Shown here in pieces: positions 27,201-34,489 of a DNA stretch of 64,000 bases. Origin of the DNA: Pseudomonadota bacterium (GTDB lineage: Bacteria; Pseudomonadota; Gammaproteobacteria; Xanthomonadales; Ahniellaceae); assembly GCA_022843465.1 (NCBI GenBank), contig JALHNO010000020.1, positions 25,147-89,146 on the forward strand, in the 5' to 3' direction. Position 1 is the first letter of the stretch; each line of letters opens with the position of its first letter. Below the pieces are notes generated by a model that saw nothing but the letters and a program-made list of their open reading frames with translations, ran no database searches and had not been told where the DNA came from. The position numbers and the translations under genes were made by a program.

Positions 27201-28177
27201 ACTTCCGGGATCAGGTCATCAATTTCGGCACGACCTATGCGAACCAGGCCAACTTCAGGCTGCGTTTCGGTGTCGCCACCGACGCCGCTTCGAACGGGCT
27301 CGGCTGGGACATCAACACGGTGACCTTCAGCGGCCTGACCAATACCCCGTTTGATGCGGTCAGCGCACAGGCCGCGAACTGCAGCCTGAGCAATGGCAAG
27401 TCCCTGCAGGGCGCGCTTGGTGGTACCTACTATTCCGCCCAGCGTTCGGGCGAGGGTGTGCTGGTTGACTTCGGCCAGGTCGGCACCACGCCGGTGGTGT
27501 TCTTCACCTGGTACACCTATGCCGATGGCGAGCAGCAGTGGCTGGTCGGCAGCAAGGACTTTGCGACCACCGACAAGAGCATTGCCATCGATCTGATCAG
27601 CACCCGCGGCGCCAGTTTCGGCAGCGGATTCCAGCCCAGTGATGTTGTGCGTTCGTCCTGGGGCAGTGCGGCGCTGTCGTTCACCGACTGCAATACCATG
27701 ACGCTGAATTATCAGAAGGCCACCGGTGAACGCGGTACACAGACGCTGAGCAGGTTGTTCGGGGCGATGCCGGCCGGGCAATGCGGCCTGCTCCATGGCG
27801 GCTTGAGTGGCACGTATTACTCGCCCAGCCGATCCGGCGAGGGTGTGCTGGTCGACTTCGGTCAGGTCAATGGTACGCCGATCCAGTTCTTCACCTGGTA
27901 CACCTATGGCAGCGGCAGTCAGCAATGGCTGGTCGGCAGCCACGCCTTCAGCGCGGGCGACAGCATGCTCGCGCTGGATCTGGTCAGCACGCAGGGCGCC
28001 AGCTTTGGCGACGCCTTCAATCCCGGCGATGTCATCCGCACGCCCTGGGGCACGGTCACCCAGCGCTTCCCCGACTGCAATACCCTGGAGCTGAGCTACC
28101 AGAAGGCCGGCGGTGAATCGGGCACGCAGACACTGACACGCGTGCTTGGGCGACTCGAAACCGGGCAGTGCCAGTAA
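24290..28177 (+). CDS. M36 (fungalysin) zinc metalloprotease with duplicated C-terminal module
   Basis: This is a 1295-residue secreted protease. It has a signal peptide (1-26), a propeptide (about 27-260: FKAQLQGIQIFREDLALLLDRD, then VISAVDGSTLFRKNHT) and an M36 catalytic domain (about 275-690). The zinc site is HEWGH (494-498), with a second ligand in GEGWSD near 523. Then come a CARDB-like beta domain (about 720-820) and a MAM/LamG-like domain (about 840-1015). Two ~130-residue repeats share GTYYS..RSGEGVLVDFGQV, FFTWYTY and QQWLVGS. It is a good type II secretion substrate; gspCDE are in this window. Its C-terminus lacks the GFE tail found on neighbouring exported proteins. Confidence 0.92.
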   Translation: MKSPARSALTPLALTLAAVFSSTLAARELGNFDINTAAGNKRAVAGISQTDAHPPRIGRDALGRATFSWVQQDLSAAAKAVVHDPESAARAHLGLLLDDAKHRIDAATALKLHKIDTQRGGARLVQFKAQLQGIQIFREDLALLLDRDQRLVAMRGPLPDTSAAQAKSLPAFRLSAAEAIAAALKSYDFPAEVAGKLRPGVLNGAYQHFELPAKLSSASGAVAAGEQRARRVYYRTSAGLQPAWYVETQIADSASASGDLYGHVISAVDGSTLFRKNHTAHADSFSYRVWAENSSEGLPYPSTFGRNATPDPDGLPTNNVVATIPQVLRSLANAPFSRSATDGWLAPGASTTNGNNVRAYADLVAPSGLGDGDLLPAATSPGSFDYLYDVNLSPGASATQSQAATVNLFYVVNWLHDWFYDHGFSETDGNAQLDNYGRGGLGGDLIRAEAQDYDVMDNANMATPSDGFSPRMQMGLWGTSTVRDSSLDATIIAHEWGHYLSNRLVLDANGLDTQHASGMGEGWSDVLALLIMTKEEDRLKPGNANFAGAYASAGYAANDSYYGVRRYPYSTDMSKSPLTLGHLTDGSFLPSSPPPRFFGSNTAIHGQGEVWALALWEAYVAMLNDTSRLSFNEAQSRMKDYLVAGMKMTPGSPTMVEARDAILASILASGQTADFALFTAAFAKRGLGAGALIPDRYSSTNAGLIESTQQGADIAVAAAAVGIPTGCDADTVLDVGDTAMVSVTVRNTGFTTLSSATATLSSSNPALVFPNGPTIDIGSVPLFGSKTASIPVRLASTVPANSAITITATPNAAGINAPPGAIGSTRIFVNYDQIPQASSSETFDGNRTTWRARRDPAGTGTESWIQREENGQFFLHGSDLNSNSVNWIESPQLAVGSGPLTITLNHRHAFETDANEFYDGGVIQASIDGGVTWTDVDAAAAGYSTGALSACCGNPLAGKRGYLHNSALFPNFRDQVINFGTTYANQANFRLRFGVATDAASNGLGWDINTVTFSGLTNTPFDAVSAQAANCSLSNGKSLQGALGGTYYSAQRSGEGVLVDFGQVGTTPVVFFTWYTYADGEQQWLVGSKDFATTDKSIAIDLISTRGASFGSGFQPSDVVRSSWGSAALSFTDCNTMTLNYQKATGERGTQTLSRLFGAMPAGQCGLLHGGLSGTYYSPSRSGEGVLVDFGQVNGTPIQFFTWYTYGSGSQQWLVGSHAFSAGDSMLALDLVSTQGASFGDAFNPGDVIRTPWGTVTQRFPDCNTLELSYQKAGGESGTQTLTRVLGRLETGQCQ

Positions 28178-28200
28178 TCAGCGACTGTCCCGCGATGTTG

Positions 28201-28271
28201 TAGGGCATCTCTGCGAGATGCCTTCTCAACACCGCGACGAGTTCAGGATGGCATCTCACAGAGATGCCCTA
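28201..28271. repeat. Inverted pair of REP palindromes between convergent genes
   Basis: Two short palindromes face each other. GGCATCTC-TGC-GAGATGCC at 28204-28222 and GGCATCTC-ACA-GAGATGCC at 28250-28268 have identical stems but different loops. The TAG before the first stem and CTA after the second show the inverted orientation. The pair lies between the M36 protease and the convergent YjbR gene and could act as a bidirectional transcription end. It is a different family from the REP array at 3.7-4.1 kb. Confidence 0.88.
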
Positions 28272-28300
28272 CAGGGAAGAGCGTGCCCGACACCGCAATC

Positions 28301-29074
28301 TCACGTTTCATCCAGCAACCGGAGCATTCGCTTCAACGCAAAATGGCGATAGCTCTGCTCGATCAATCCGCGCATCTCGTCGGCGCTGCTGCGTTTGCTG
28401 ACATCGAGCGCAGTCCAGCCTTGGTGGCCGAGATAGGGCGGCACCCGGAACCGCGGGTCTTCGATCAGCATGCTCTGCAGTTCGGCGCCGGTCCAGACCG
28501 CGAGACTCAATCGGCCATCCAGAAAGTACAGCTGGGCAAAGCAGCGCTTGCCAGCGCGCCAGACCGGGAATCCGAACTGCCGCTGCTCGCTGGTCTCGGG
28601 CAGCGCCAGACAGATTTCGCGCACCTTGGCCAACATCTTCTGCGCCGCCGCTGTCTGCATCGGATCGAGTTCATCGGCAGCCAGTGATCGCGTTGGTGCC
28701 GTGACCGTCGCTGTCGTCTTGATCAGCGCGCGCATTCTTGCTGGCGCCGTGTGTTCGTAAGCCTCGCGCACCAATCCGGCAATTCGGGTCCACGACAGTC
28801 CTTGATCGAGACAGACGCCGAGCCAGCCCCGCGGACCGACATACGGAGGTACAAAGAACTGCCCCGGCTCATTCGCACAGTGCAGGGCCTGCGCTCCGGG
28901 CGGTGCATTGAGCCAGAGCGCCACGCGGCCATCGCCGTGCGTGTTCACCGCATAGACCGCAAACACCTTGCCCTTGCGTACTCTGAAATTCGGCGCACCA
29001 TGGGAGACGAATTCCTCGGCCTCGGGAAGGCCCAGGCAGACTTCGCGTACCGTTGTTGCAATATCGTCCGCCAC
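28301..29074 (-). CDS. Tandem MmcQ/YjbR-domain protein
   Basis: This 257-residue protein contains two MmcQ/YjbR domains. Domain 1 (about 1-110) has REVCLGLPEAEEFVSHGAPNFRVRKGKVFAVY and QFFVPPYVGPRGWLGVCLD. Domain 2 (about 140-255) has REICLALPETSEQRQFGFPVWRAGKRCFAQLY and RFRVPPYLGHQGWTALDVS. The family resembles CyaY-like DNA-binding folds, usually as a single ~115-residue domain, so this is a fused duplication. The GTG at 29074 is chosen because AGGG stands about seven bases upstream; the longer reading to 29146 begins with TTG. Confidence 0.85.
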   Translation of the reverse strand: MADDIATTVREVCLGLPEAEEFVSHGAPNFRVRKGKVFAVYAVNTHGDGRVALWLNAPPGAQALHCANEPGQFFVPPYVGPRGWLGVCLDQGLSWTRIAGLVREAYEHTAPARMRALIKTTATVTAPTRSLAADELDPMQTAAAQKMLAKVREICLALPETSEQRQFGFPVWRAGKRCFAQLYFLDGRLSLAVWTGAELQSMLIEDPRFRVPPYLGHQGWTALDVSKRSSADEMRGLIEQSYRHFALKRMLRLLDET

Positions 29075-29259
29075 GGCGATCCCTGGTTGCGCATGCTGGC
29101 GCGAAGGTACTGCCGATTGCGACTGATTGCAGCGTGCAACCGCCAAAGGCGACCGACGCCGCCTGGCGCACTGTTACCCGCCTGCGTCGTTGTACCTTCC
29201 GCGCACGAGTGCTACAACAGGCGTTACCGAGCGCGCCAATCGCGCACCATGGAGGCAGC

Positions 29260-30861
29260 ATGAGCTCTCGCCTGTTGCAACGTCTGCTGCTCTGCATGGC
29301 GATCACCGCAACAGCCTCCGCGCACGCGGCCGGTGGACCCGATGCCTACGGATACACCTGGCTGACGACGGCCGATCCAGGCGGACCGGTATTCAACTGG
29401 ATCGACATCTCGGCCACAGGCACCCTGGTCACGGGTCTGGCGGACGACAACGCCGCGGCTGCCCTGCCATTGCCGCAGCCGTTCCGTTACTACTGGACCG
29501 ATGTTGCGCAGTTTGTGGTCGGCTCCAACGGCTGGATCGGCATGCAGCCGGCCGCGAATATCGCCTCATGTTTTCCTGCCATCCCGACCGCCGGTGGTGC
29601 TGCCGATGGCTACATCGCCGCCTTCATGAGCGATCTGATTTTTGGCGGGGCCGGCAATCCGGCCTCGGTGCGCACGTTCTACGATACGGTCGGCGACCGC
29701 TTCATCATCAGCTATCTCGATGTGCCCTACTGGCAGGCCGCAGCACCAGGGTTCTTCGGCAGCAATACCTTCCAGATCATCCTCGACTACACCGATGATT
29801 CGATCACGGTGCAGTTCCTGTCGATGACTCCGTTCATCAACAACGGGAGTTGTGCGCACGATGCCGGAATGGGTATCGAAAGTCCGCAGGGAACGATCGG
29901 ACTCGGTGTGCTCGATGAAGTCACTCCGCTGAACGGCACGGTGTGGCGCTTTGTCTATCCGGATGTGCCGCTGATCTCGGTCATCGATCCCTCGCCCAGT
30001 GCATTGCTCAATGCCGACAGCGCAGCGATGTTCGTGCATGCGGGCGCTCCGCAGACGCTGAACGCGATCATCGGCAACTCCGGCAATGCCATGACCACGT
30101 CAGGCGTCACCGCGCGCGCTGAAGTCCTGCAGACCAATACCGCTGGCGCGAGTCTTTACGATCAGAGCACAAACATCGGGACGCTGGGCATGAACCAGCA
30201 GGTGCCGGTGAACTTCAGCCCCGACTATGTTCCGCTCAGCGGACCGCAGGTGCTGCGGGTCAGCGTCAGCGGTGGCGGCGACATCAATCCCGGCAACAAC
30301 TCGGTGGTGAGCGAGATCCGCGGCCTGATCCCGGGCGGCGCGAATCAGATCCTGGGCTATGTCGATACCAGCGTGCCGACCGGCGCCCTGAGCTGGAATG
30401 GTGCCAGCGGCCAGTTCGATTTCGGCGCTGCCATCCTGATCGTGCCGCCGACTGCCCAATATGTGGTGAACAGTCTGCACGCCTTCATCAGCACGATTGA
30501 TTCCGCAGACGGCATGGCGCTGGAGTTGCGCGACAATGACGGGCCGAATGGTGCACCCGGTACCTCGCTGGCGTTGTTCGAGTATGCGGGAGCGTCGGTA
30601 GGCTCAGGCACCTGGCTGAACCAGTTTCTGCCGACGCCGATCGCTGTGGATGCAGACGGCTTCTATCTGGTCTGGTACCAGCGTGGCCTGCCCACCCTGG
30701 GCATCGTGTCCAATGAGCCGGTCTCGCGTCGCAACTACGAATTGCTCGGTGGTGCCTTCAGTCCCTGGCGCAGCAATGCGACCTCGGACCTGATGTTGCG
30801 CGTCGGTGCCAGTTCGATGGATGTGCAGCTTGTCGAACTGTTCCGCAACGGCTTCGAATAG
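29260..30861 (+). CDS. Exported protein with C-terminal F-x-N-G-F-E tail
   Basis: This 533-residue protein has a signal peptide (MSSRLLQRLLLCMAITATASAHAA). GGAGG five bases before the ATG at 29260 fixes the start. The mature protein opens YGYTWLTTADPGGPVFNWIDIS and has an all-beta region (about 60-240: FRYYWTDVAQFVVGSNGWIGM and TFQIILDYTDDSITVQFLSM). That region is like the N-terminal domains of exported proteins with peptidase-associated beta folds. A CARDB-like domain follows (about 245-360: GAPQTLNAIIGNSGNAMTTSGVTARAEVLQ), then a variable domain. It ends VELFRNGFE, matching the tails of two other exported proteins here. No enzyme motif was seen, so an adhesive or structural role is possible but unproven. 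Confidence 0.7.
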   Translation: MSSRLLQRLLLCMAITATASAHAAGGPDAYGYTWLTTADPGGPVFNWIDISATGTLVTGLADDNAAAALPLPQPFRYYWTDVAQFVVGSNGWIGMQPAANIASCFPAIPTAGGAADGYIAAFMSDLIFGGAGNPASVRTFYDTVGDRFIISYLDVPYWQAAAPGFFGSNTFQIILDYTDDSITVQFLSMTPFINNGSCAHDAGMGIESPQGTIGLGVLDEVTPLNGTVWRFVYPDVPLISVIDPSPSALLNADSAAMFVHAGAPQTLNAIIGNSGNAMTTSGVTARAEVLQTNTAGASLYDQSTNIGTLGMNQQVPVNFSPDYVPLSGPQVLRVSVSGGGDINPGNNSVVSEIRGLIPGGANQILGYVDTSVPTGALSWNGASGQFDFGAAILIVPPTAQYVVNSLHAFISTIDSADGMALELRDNDGPNGAPGTSLALFEYAGASVGSGTWLNQFLPTPIAVDADGFYLVWYQRGLPTLGIVSNEPVSRRNYELLGGAFSPWRSNATSDLMLRVGASSMDVQLVELFRNGFE

Positions 30862-31216
30862 GTGCGCCGGCCGCTGTAGGCTGGGCGTTCCAGCAATGCG
30901 TGGGCAATGAACTGACGACGGCATCGCCTCCGCGGCGTTTGGGCAATCCGGGTACGGCGGCAAGCGTCCGCCGCCGCTGACTCCTTCCGACGCTGTGCAA
31001 GCCGCCGAGCCCGGGCCGGCTGTCTCTTGCCTGCGCAGGCCCCCGGCGATCCCCGGTTTGGCGCCGGCAGTCGGCCAGGAGTGGAATCCTGTCAACGCCT
31101 GCGCGCGCGGTGCGTCGCTCTTTCAGGATCGTCGAACCATTCGCCTTGCAGCGCGACCCGAACGGTTGCGGCACAAGGTGGCAGCGGCGCGGCGCACACT
31201 CGAAAGGGGGTTGATC
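30862..31216. other. Intergenic region without a recognised gene
   Basis: These 355 bases between two GFE-tail proteins carry open frames only because the stretch is GC-rich. I see no conserved start, RNA gene or repeat copy. A short GC-rich inverted repeat (GGCGG and CCGCC around 30957-30976) lacks a T-run. The promoter of the downstream gene is expected near its right end. Confidence 0.4.
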
Positions 31217-32659
31217 ATGTTGTGTCTGCGATCGGAAAGGCCCGAGTCTTCCCTGGCTGCTGCTTTGCTCCTCCTGACCCTGTTCAATGTGGCGCAAGCC
31301 CAGAACTTGCCCCTGTCGGAACGTGATGTCGGCAATCCGGCTCACTGGTATCTCGGCAGTGGTGAGCCCGGGCTGTATCCGGGCGGGGGCAACATGCCTT
31401 CGGCGGCGCATCTGGCCTACGGCATGGCGCGGCTTGCCCTGATTCATCCGCGTGCATCGATCACCCAGCCCAATTCCGCCCCTGCCATTGGCCTGGTCGC
31501 AGTCGGGATGTCCAATGCCAATCAGGAGTGGGGGAGATTCGCCTGGCAGGCGGCGAGTCAGGCGCGCTACGACCCGCATGTGGTGGTGGTCGATGCAGCG
31601 CAGGGCGGCATTGATGCAACCGGGATGGACGATGGCAGCGAACCCTACTGGAGTTTCTTTGATCAGCGCGTCGCAGCGGCGGGACTGGGCCTGGACCAGG
31701 TGCAGATCGTCTGGCTCAAGCAATCGATACAGGGTGGCGGTGGCCCGTTCCCGGCCGGTGCCGCGATCCTGCAGCAGAGCCTCGCCGGGATCGTCAATGT
31801 CCTGCAGGCGCGCTGCCCCAATCTGCAGATGATTCTGCTGTCCTCACGTATCTGGGGCGTCAGCGAGCCGTGGAACTTCGAGACGGCGTTCGCCGTCAAG
31901 GGCCTGATCGGCGATCAGGTCAATAATCTGGTGGCAGGCACCGAGACCCGACCCTGGTTGCTCTGGGGTCCCTACCTCTGGGCGGACGGGCTCACCCCAC
32001 GAGCCGATGGATTGTTCTGGGATCCGGCCCTGCATCTGGAGGCCGACGGCACCCATCCCTCGGCGGGTGGCGAGCAACAGGTAGCAGATGCGCTCGATAC
32101 CTATTTTTCGAGTCAGACGCACACGCGATCGTGGTTCCTGCCGGCCCCAGGCACACAGGCATGGTCGTTGTCGGCAACCGACGATGCCCATGTTGACGCC
32201 GCCCAGCCCAACATGAATTTCGGCCACGATCCGGCGCTGAGGTGGGCCATGGGCACGCGGATCCATCTGCGTTTCAGTCTCGCCGCAACCACCACCCAGA
32301 ACGTCGAGCGTGCAACCCTGGTCTACCGGGTCGAGGCCGGCCCCAATGGCGCCGGTGCCGGCTCGCTGTTTGTCGCCAGTTCTGCGGACTGGAGCGAGGA
32401 CACACTGACCCAGTCCAATGCGCCGGCTGCAGGGGCGCTGCTGCGCATGATCCCCTCCACCAGCCGCGGTGGCGTGCATCATCTGGACGTTACCGCCGCG
32501 GTCAATGCGGCTATCGCTGGCGCCGACAGCGCGATCGCCTTCGTTCTGGTGCCGCCTGCCATGGTGGCCTTTCCGGGCGCGATTCTGTCTCGCGATTCTG
32601 CCGAAGCGCCCTTGCTGCTCCTCGCCGGGCCGACCATTTTCGGTGACGGATTCGAATAG
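31217..32659 (+). CDS. Exported SGNH-like hydrolase with DNRLRE domain and GFE tail
   Basis: This is a 480-residue exported protein; the signal peptide is SSLAAALLLLTLFNVAQAQ. The N-terminal half (about 30-300) looks like an SGNH/GDSL-type fold: VAVGMSNANQEWGRFAW, HVVVVDAAQGGIDATG, LQMILLSSRIWG and the late DGTHPSAGGEQQVADAL with the Asp-x-x-His pair of block V. The expected early GDS serine is not obvious, so activity is uncertain. The C-terminal half (about 310-470) is a DNRLRE/CBM96-like beta domain (SATDDAHVDAAQPNMNFGHDPALR, IHLRFSLAA, ATLVYRVEAGP). It ends PTIFGDGFE. AGGGGG lies upstream of the ATG at 31217. Confidence 0.7.
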   Translation: MLCLRSERPESSLAAALLLLTLFNVAQAQNLPLSERDVGNPAHWYLGSGEPGLYPGGGNMPSAAHLAYGMARLALIHPRASITQPNSAPAIGLVAVGMSNANQEWGRFAWQAASQARYDPHVVVVDAAQGGIDATGMDDGSEPYWSFFDQRVAAAGLGLDQVQIVWLKQSIQGGGGPFPAGAAILQQSLAGIVNVLQARCPNLQMILLSSRIWGVSEPWNFETAFAVKGLIGDQVNNLVAGTETRPWLLWGPYLWADGLTPRADGLFWDPALHLEADGTHPSAGGEQQVADALDTYFSSQTHTRSWFLPAPGTQAWSLSATDDAHVDAAQPNMNFGHDPALRWAMGTRIHLRFSLAATTTQNVERATLVYRVEAGPNGAGAGSLFVASSADWSEDTLTQSNAPAAGALLRMIPSTSRGGVHHLDVTAAVNAAIAGADSAIAFVLVPPAMVAFPGAILSRDSAEAPLLLLAGPTIFGDGFE

Positions 32660-32753
32660 GGGCGCGGCGAACTACAGAAGCATCAGGATGGGCAATGCCC
32701 GATCCGGCTAGTGCCTCTGCCTGGAACCGCTGGTCGTAGCCAACGCACTTGCA

Positions 32754-32790
32754 TATCGTTTAACGATACGGTTAATATCGTTGCACGATA
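32754..32790. promoter_or_regulatory. Two 15-bp palindromes, probable operator for the DUF2975/XRE operon
   Basis: TATCGT-TTA-ACGATA (32754-32768) and TATCGT-TGC-ACGATA (32776-32790) have identical six-base arms and differ only in the three-base spacer. Their centres are 22 bases apart, close to two helical turns, so two dimers would bind the same face of DNA. The second site ends 17 bases before the DUF2975 ATG and next to its ribosome site (AGGAG). The XRE protein encoded two genes downstream is the natural candidate to bind. Confidence 0.78.
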
Positions 32791-32807
32791 TATCAGGAGC
32801 TTCCGCC

Positions 32808-33320
32808 ATGACCCCTGCCAGCACTCAGGCCCTCGGCCTTGCCCGCCCCGTTATCCAGGGCCTGATCATCCTCAATGGCCTGTATACGCTGGTGATTTCC
32901 GGGCTTCTGGTCTGGAGCTTCTTCATCGACGGCTGGCCAGAGCGGCCCTTGGGTTTTGACATGGTGAACGCGCATCCGCTGCTGGGGCAGGGCCTGCGCG
33001 CGATCGTGATGATCGGCATCGCCGGCGCGCTGATCGTGCACTTCGTGCTGCGCCATCTGCGGGCGATCGTCGACACCGTCCGCGTCGGCGACCCGTTCAA
33101 TCTCGAGAATGCGCGTCGCCTCGACCGGATCGCCTGGGGTGTCGTGGCGCTCGAGTTGCTGCGCGTCGCGGTCGCCGCAATTGCGGCCGTGGTCTGGGAG
33201 GCAGGCCGCATCGAAGCCTTCTCGTTCGCACCCTGGCTGGCGGTGCTGCTGCTGTTCGTGCTGTCCGGTGTGTTTGCACAGGGCGCGCGGATGCGCGAAG
33301 ACCTCGAAGGGACGGTATGA
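32808..33320 (+). CDS. DUF2975 family membrane protein
   Basis: This 170-residue protein has four hydrophobic segments and the DUF2975 pattern: a central loop VRVGDPFNLENARRLDRIAWGVVALELLRV after two helices, and a C-terminal LSGVFAQGARMREDLEGTV. AGGAG eight bases before the ATG at 32808 fixes the start. DUF2975 genes are commonly followed by a small YozG-type HTH gene, as here, with one base between the stop and the next ATG. The membrane protein may be the target or a partner of the regulator. Its function is not established. Confidence 0.88.
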   Translation: MTPASTQALGLARPVIQGLIILNGLYTLVISGLLVWSFFIDGWPERPLGFDMVNAHPLLGQGLRAIVMIGIAGALIVHFVLRHLRAIVDTVRVGDPFNLENARRLDRIAWGVVALELLRVAVAAIAAVVWEAGRIEAFSFAPWLAVLLLFVLSGVFAQGARMREDLEGTV

Positions 33321-33321
33321 C

Positions 33322-33546
33322 ATGGCCATCCTCGTTCGCCTCGACGACAAGCTCCATGAGCGCCGGATGACCTTGACCGAGCTCGCTGCGCGCGTCGACA
33401 TCACCGTCGCCAATCTGTCGATTCTCAAGACCGGCAAGGCGAAGGCAATCCGCTTCTCCACGCTCGAAGCCATCTGCGTTGCGCTCGATTGCCAGCCCGG
33501 TGACCTGCTGCTGTATCAGCACGACGACACGCACCCCAACCCATAA
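33322..33546 (+). CDS. Small XRE/Cro-type HTH regulator (YozG-like)
   Basis: This is a 74-residue DNA-binding protein: LDDKLHERRMTLTELAARVDITVANLSILKTGKAKAIRFSTLEAICVALDCQPGDLLLY. The helix-turn-helix runs from about residue 15 to 38, and the ending QPGDLLLY is the hallmark of the YozG/HTH_26 group. The ATG at 33322 is one base past the DUF2975 stop, so the two are translationally coupled. It probably binds the twin palindromes at 32754-32790 and controls its own operon. Confidence 0.9.
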   Translation: MAILVRLDDKLHERRMTLTELAARVDITVANLSILKTGKAKAIRFSTLEAICVALDCQPGDLLLYQHDDTHPNP

Positions 33547-33555
33547 GGAATGACC

Positions 33556-34011
33556 ATGGACTTCGCACGTGCTTTCCGTTCCGACCCATTGCGCCACGAG
33601 GGCGTGCGTCCGATCCAGATCTGGGGTCTGCGCCTGTTCTATCTATTGATGCTGGTGTTCGTGACGCCAAGTGCATGGCGCGTTCTGCTCACGCACGAGG
33701 GCGCCTGGCAGCCGCTGTCGGCAGTGGCCTGGTCGGTGTGGGCGAGCTATCCCGCGCTCGCCGTGTTCGGCCTGCTCCAGCCATTGCGCTGGCTGCCCAT
33801 CCTGTTCTTCGCGATCGCCTACAAGTCGATCTGGCTCGCCTTCGTCGCCTATCCACTATGGCGCGCTGGCACGCTCGAGGGTTCGTCCGCACAGGCCATC
33901 GCAGAATCCTTTCTCGCCTTGCCTCTGCTCGCCCTGGTGATTCCATGGGGCTATGCCTGGCGGAGCTATGTCGTCGGTACGCACGCAAACGCTTTGCGGA
34001 CCCCGGCCTGA
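33556..34011 (+). CDS. Hypothetical inner-membrane protein
   Basis: This is a 151-residue protein with four predicted membrane helices (LRLFYLLMLVFVTPSAWRVLL, YPALAVFGLLQPLRWLPILFFAI, IWLAFVAYPLW and AESFLALPLLALVIPWGYAW). It follows the XRE gene by nine bases, so it is likely the third gene of the same operon. The ATG at 33556 has AAGGA six bases upstream; the ATG at 33550 is too close to the ribosome site. I do not recognise a named family. Confidence 0.75.
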   Translation: MDFARAFRSDPLRHEGVRPIQIWGLRLFYLLMLVFVTPSAWRVLLTHEGAWQPLSAVAWSVWASYPALAVFGLLQPLRWLPILFFAIAYKSIWLAFVAYPLWRAGTLEGSSAQAIAESFLALPLLALVIPWGYAWRSYVVGTHANALRTPA

Positions 34012-34019
34012 GGCGCGAA

Positions 34020-34043
34020 GCTTCTCCCGCCAGCGGGAGAAGC
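34020..34043. terminator. Strong hairpin, probable bidirectional terminator
   Basis: GCTTCTCCCGC (34020-34030) pairs with GCGGGAGAAGC (34033-34043) across a two-base loop. It lies eight bases after the membrane-protein stop and before the convergent DUF6768 gene. No T-run follows. An almost identical stem sits in the repeat region at 43179-43202, so it is also a dispersed palindrome. Confidence 0.6.
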
Positions 34044-34117
34044 CTGCCAACCCCTTGGCCGCTACGAATCCATCAGTCGTACCGCTGGCCGAAGCATTGC
34101 TTCGTCGGCCGCTGCCA

Positions 34118-34489
34118 TCAAGGCCGCGCCGCCCGCAGCAGCGAAACCTGCAACTCCACGCGCTTGATTTCACGCAGCATGCGGTTGGCCTCCATATGCG
34201 AACCCATGAAGTTCTTGCCCATGAAGACGATGTGGCTGAGCGCCAGGCCGGCCGTTGCCCACTTCACCGCAGCGAGCGCGTCGCTGCTGACATAAAGTTG
34301 CCAGAACGCGTAGAGGCTCAGCGCGGCGGTGATCAGTACCACGACGTAGACCAGCCACATCACCCAACTCAGGGAACCACGGAACAGGCCGAATGCCTGA
34401 GCGAAATATCCGGGCTCGGCATGCCGCGCCAGCAACTCCTGATCTTCTTTCGAAAGGGCCTGTGTCGTCAGATCATCCAGCTTGCTCAT
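34118..34489 (-). CDS. DUF6768 family membrane protein
   Basis: This is a 123-residue protein: MSKLDDLTTQALSKEDQELLARH, then two membrane helices (WVMWLVYVVVLITAALSLYAFWQLY and AVKWATAGLALSHIVFMGKNFM), then NRMLREIKRVELQVSLL. This is the layout of DUF6768, which regularly follows an ECF sigma gene. AGGAG precedes the ATG at 34489. The start lies inside the last codons of the sigma gene (17-base overlap), so they are co-translated. It may act as a membrane sensor or anti-sigma-like partner, which is inference from linkage. Confidence 0.82.
   Translation of the reverse strand: MSKLDDLTTQALSKEDQELLARHAEPGYFAQAFGLFRGSLSWVMWLVYVVVLITAALSLYAFWQLYVSSDALAAVKWATAGLALSHIVFMGKNFMGSHMEANRMLREIKRVELQVSLLRAARP

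Noticed and set aside
24512..27943. 1143-residue minus-strand open frame
   Set aside because: It is the exact antisense of the M36 protease, which has a signal peptide and an intact HEWGH zinc site; the antisense product shows no domain.
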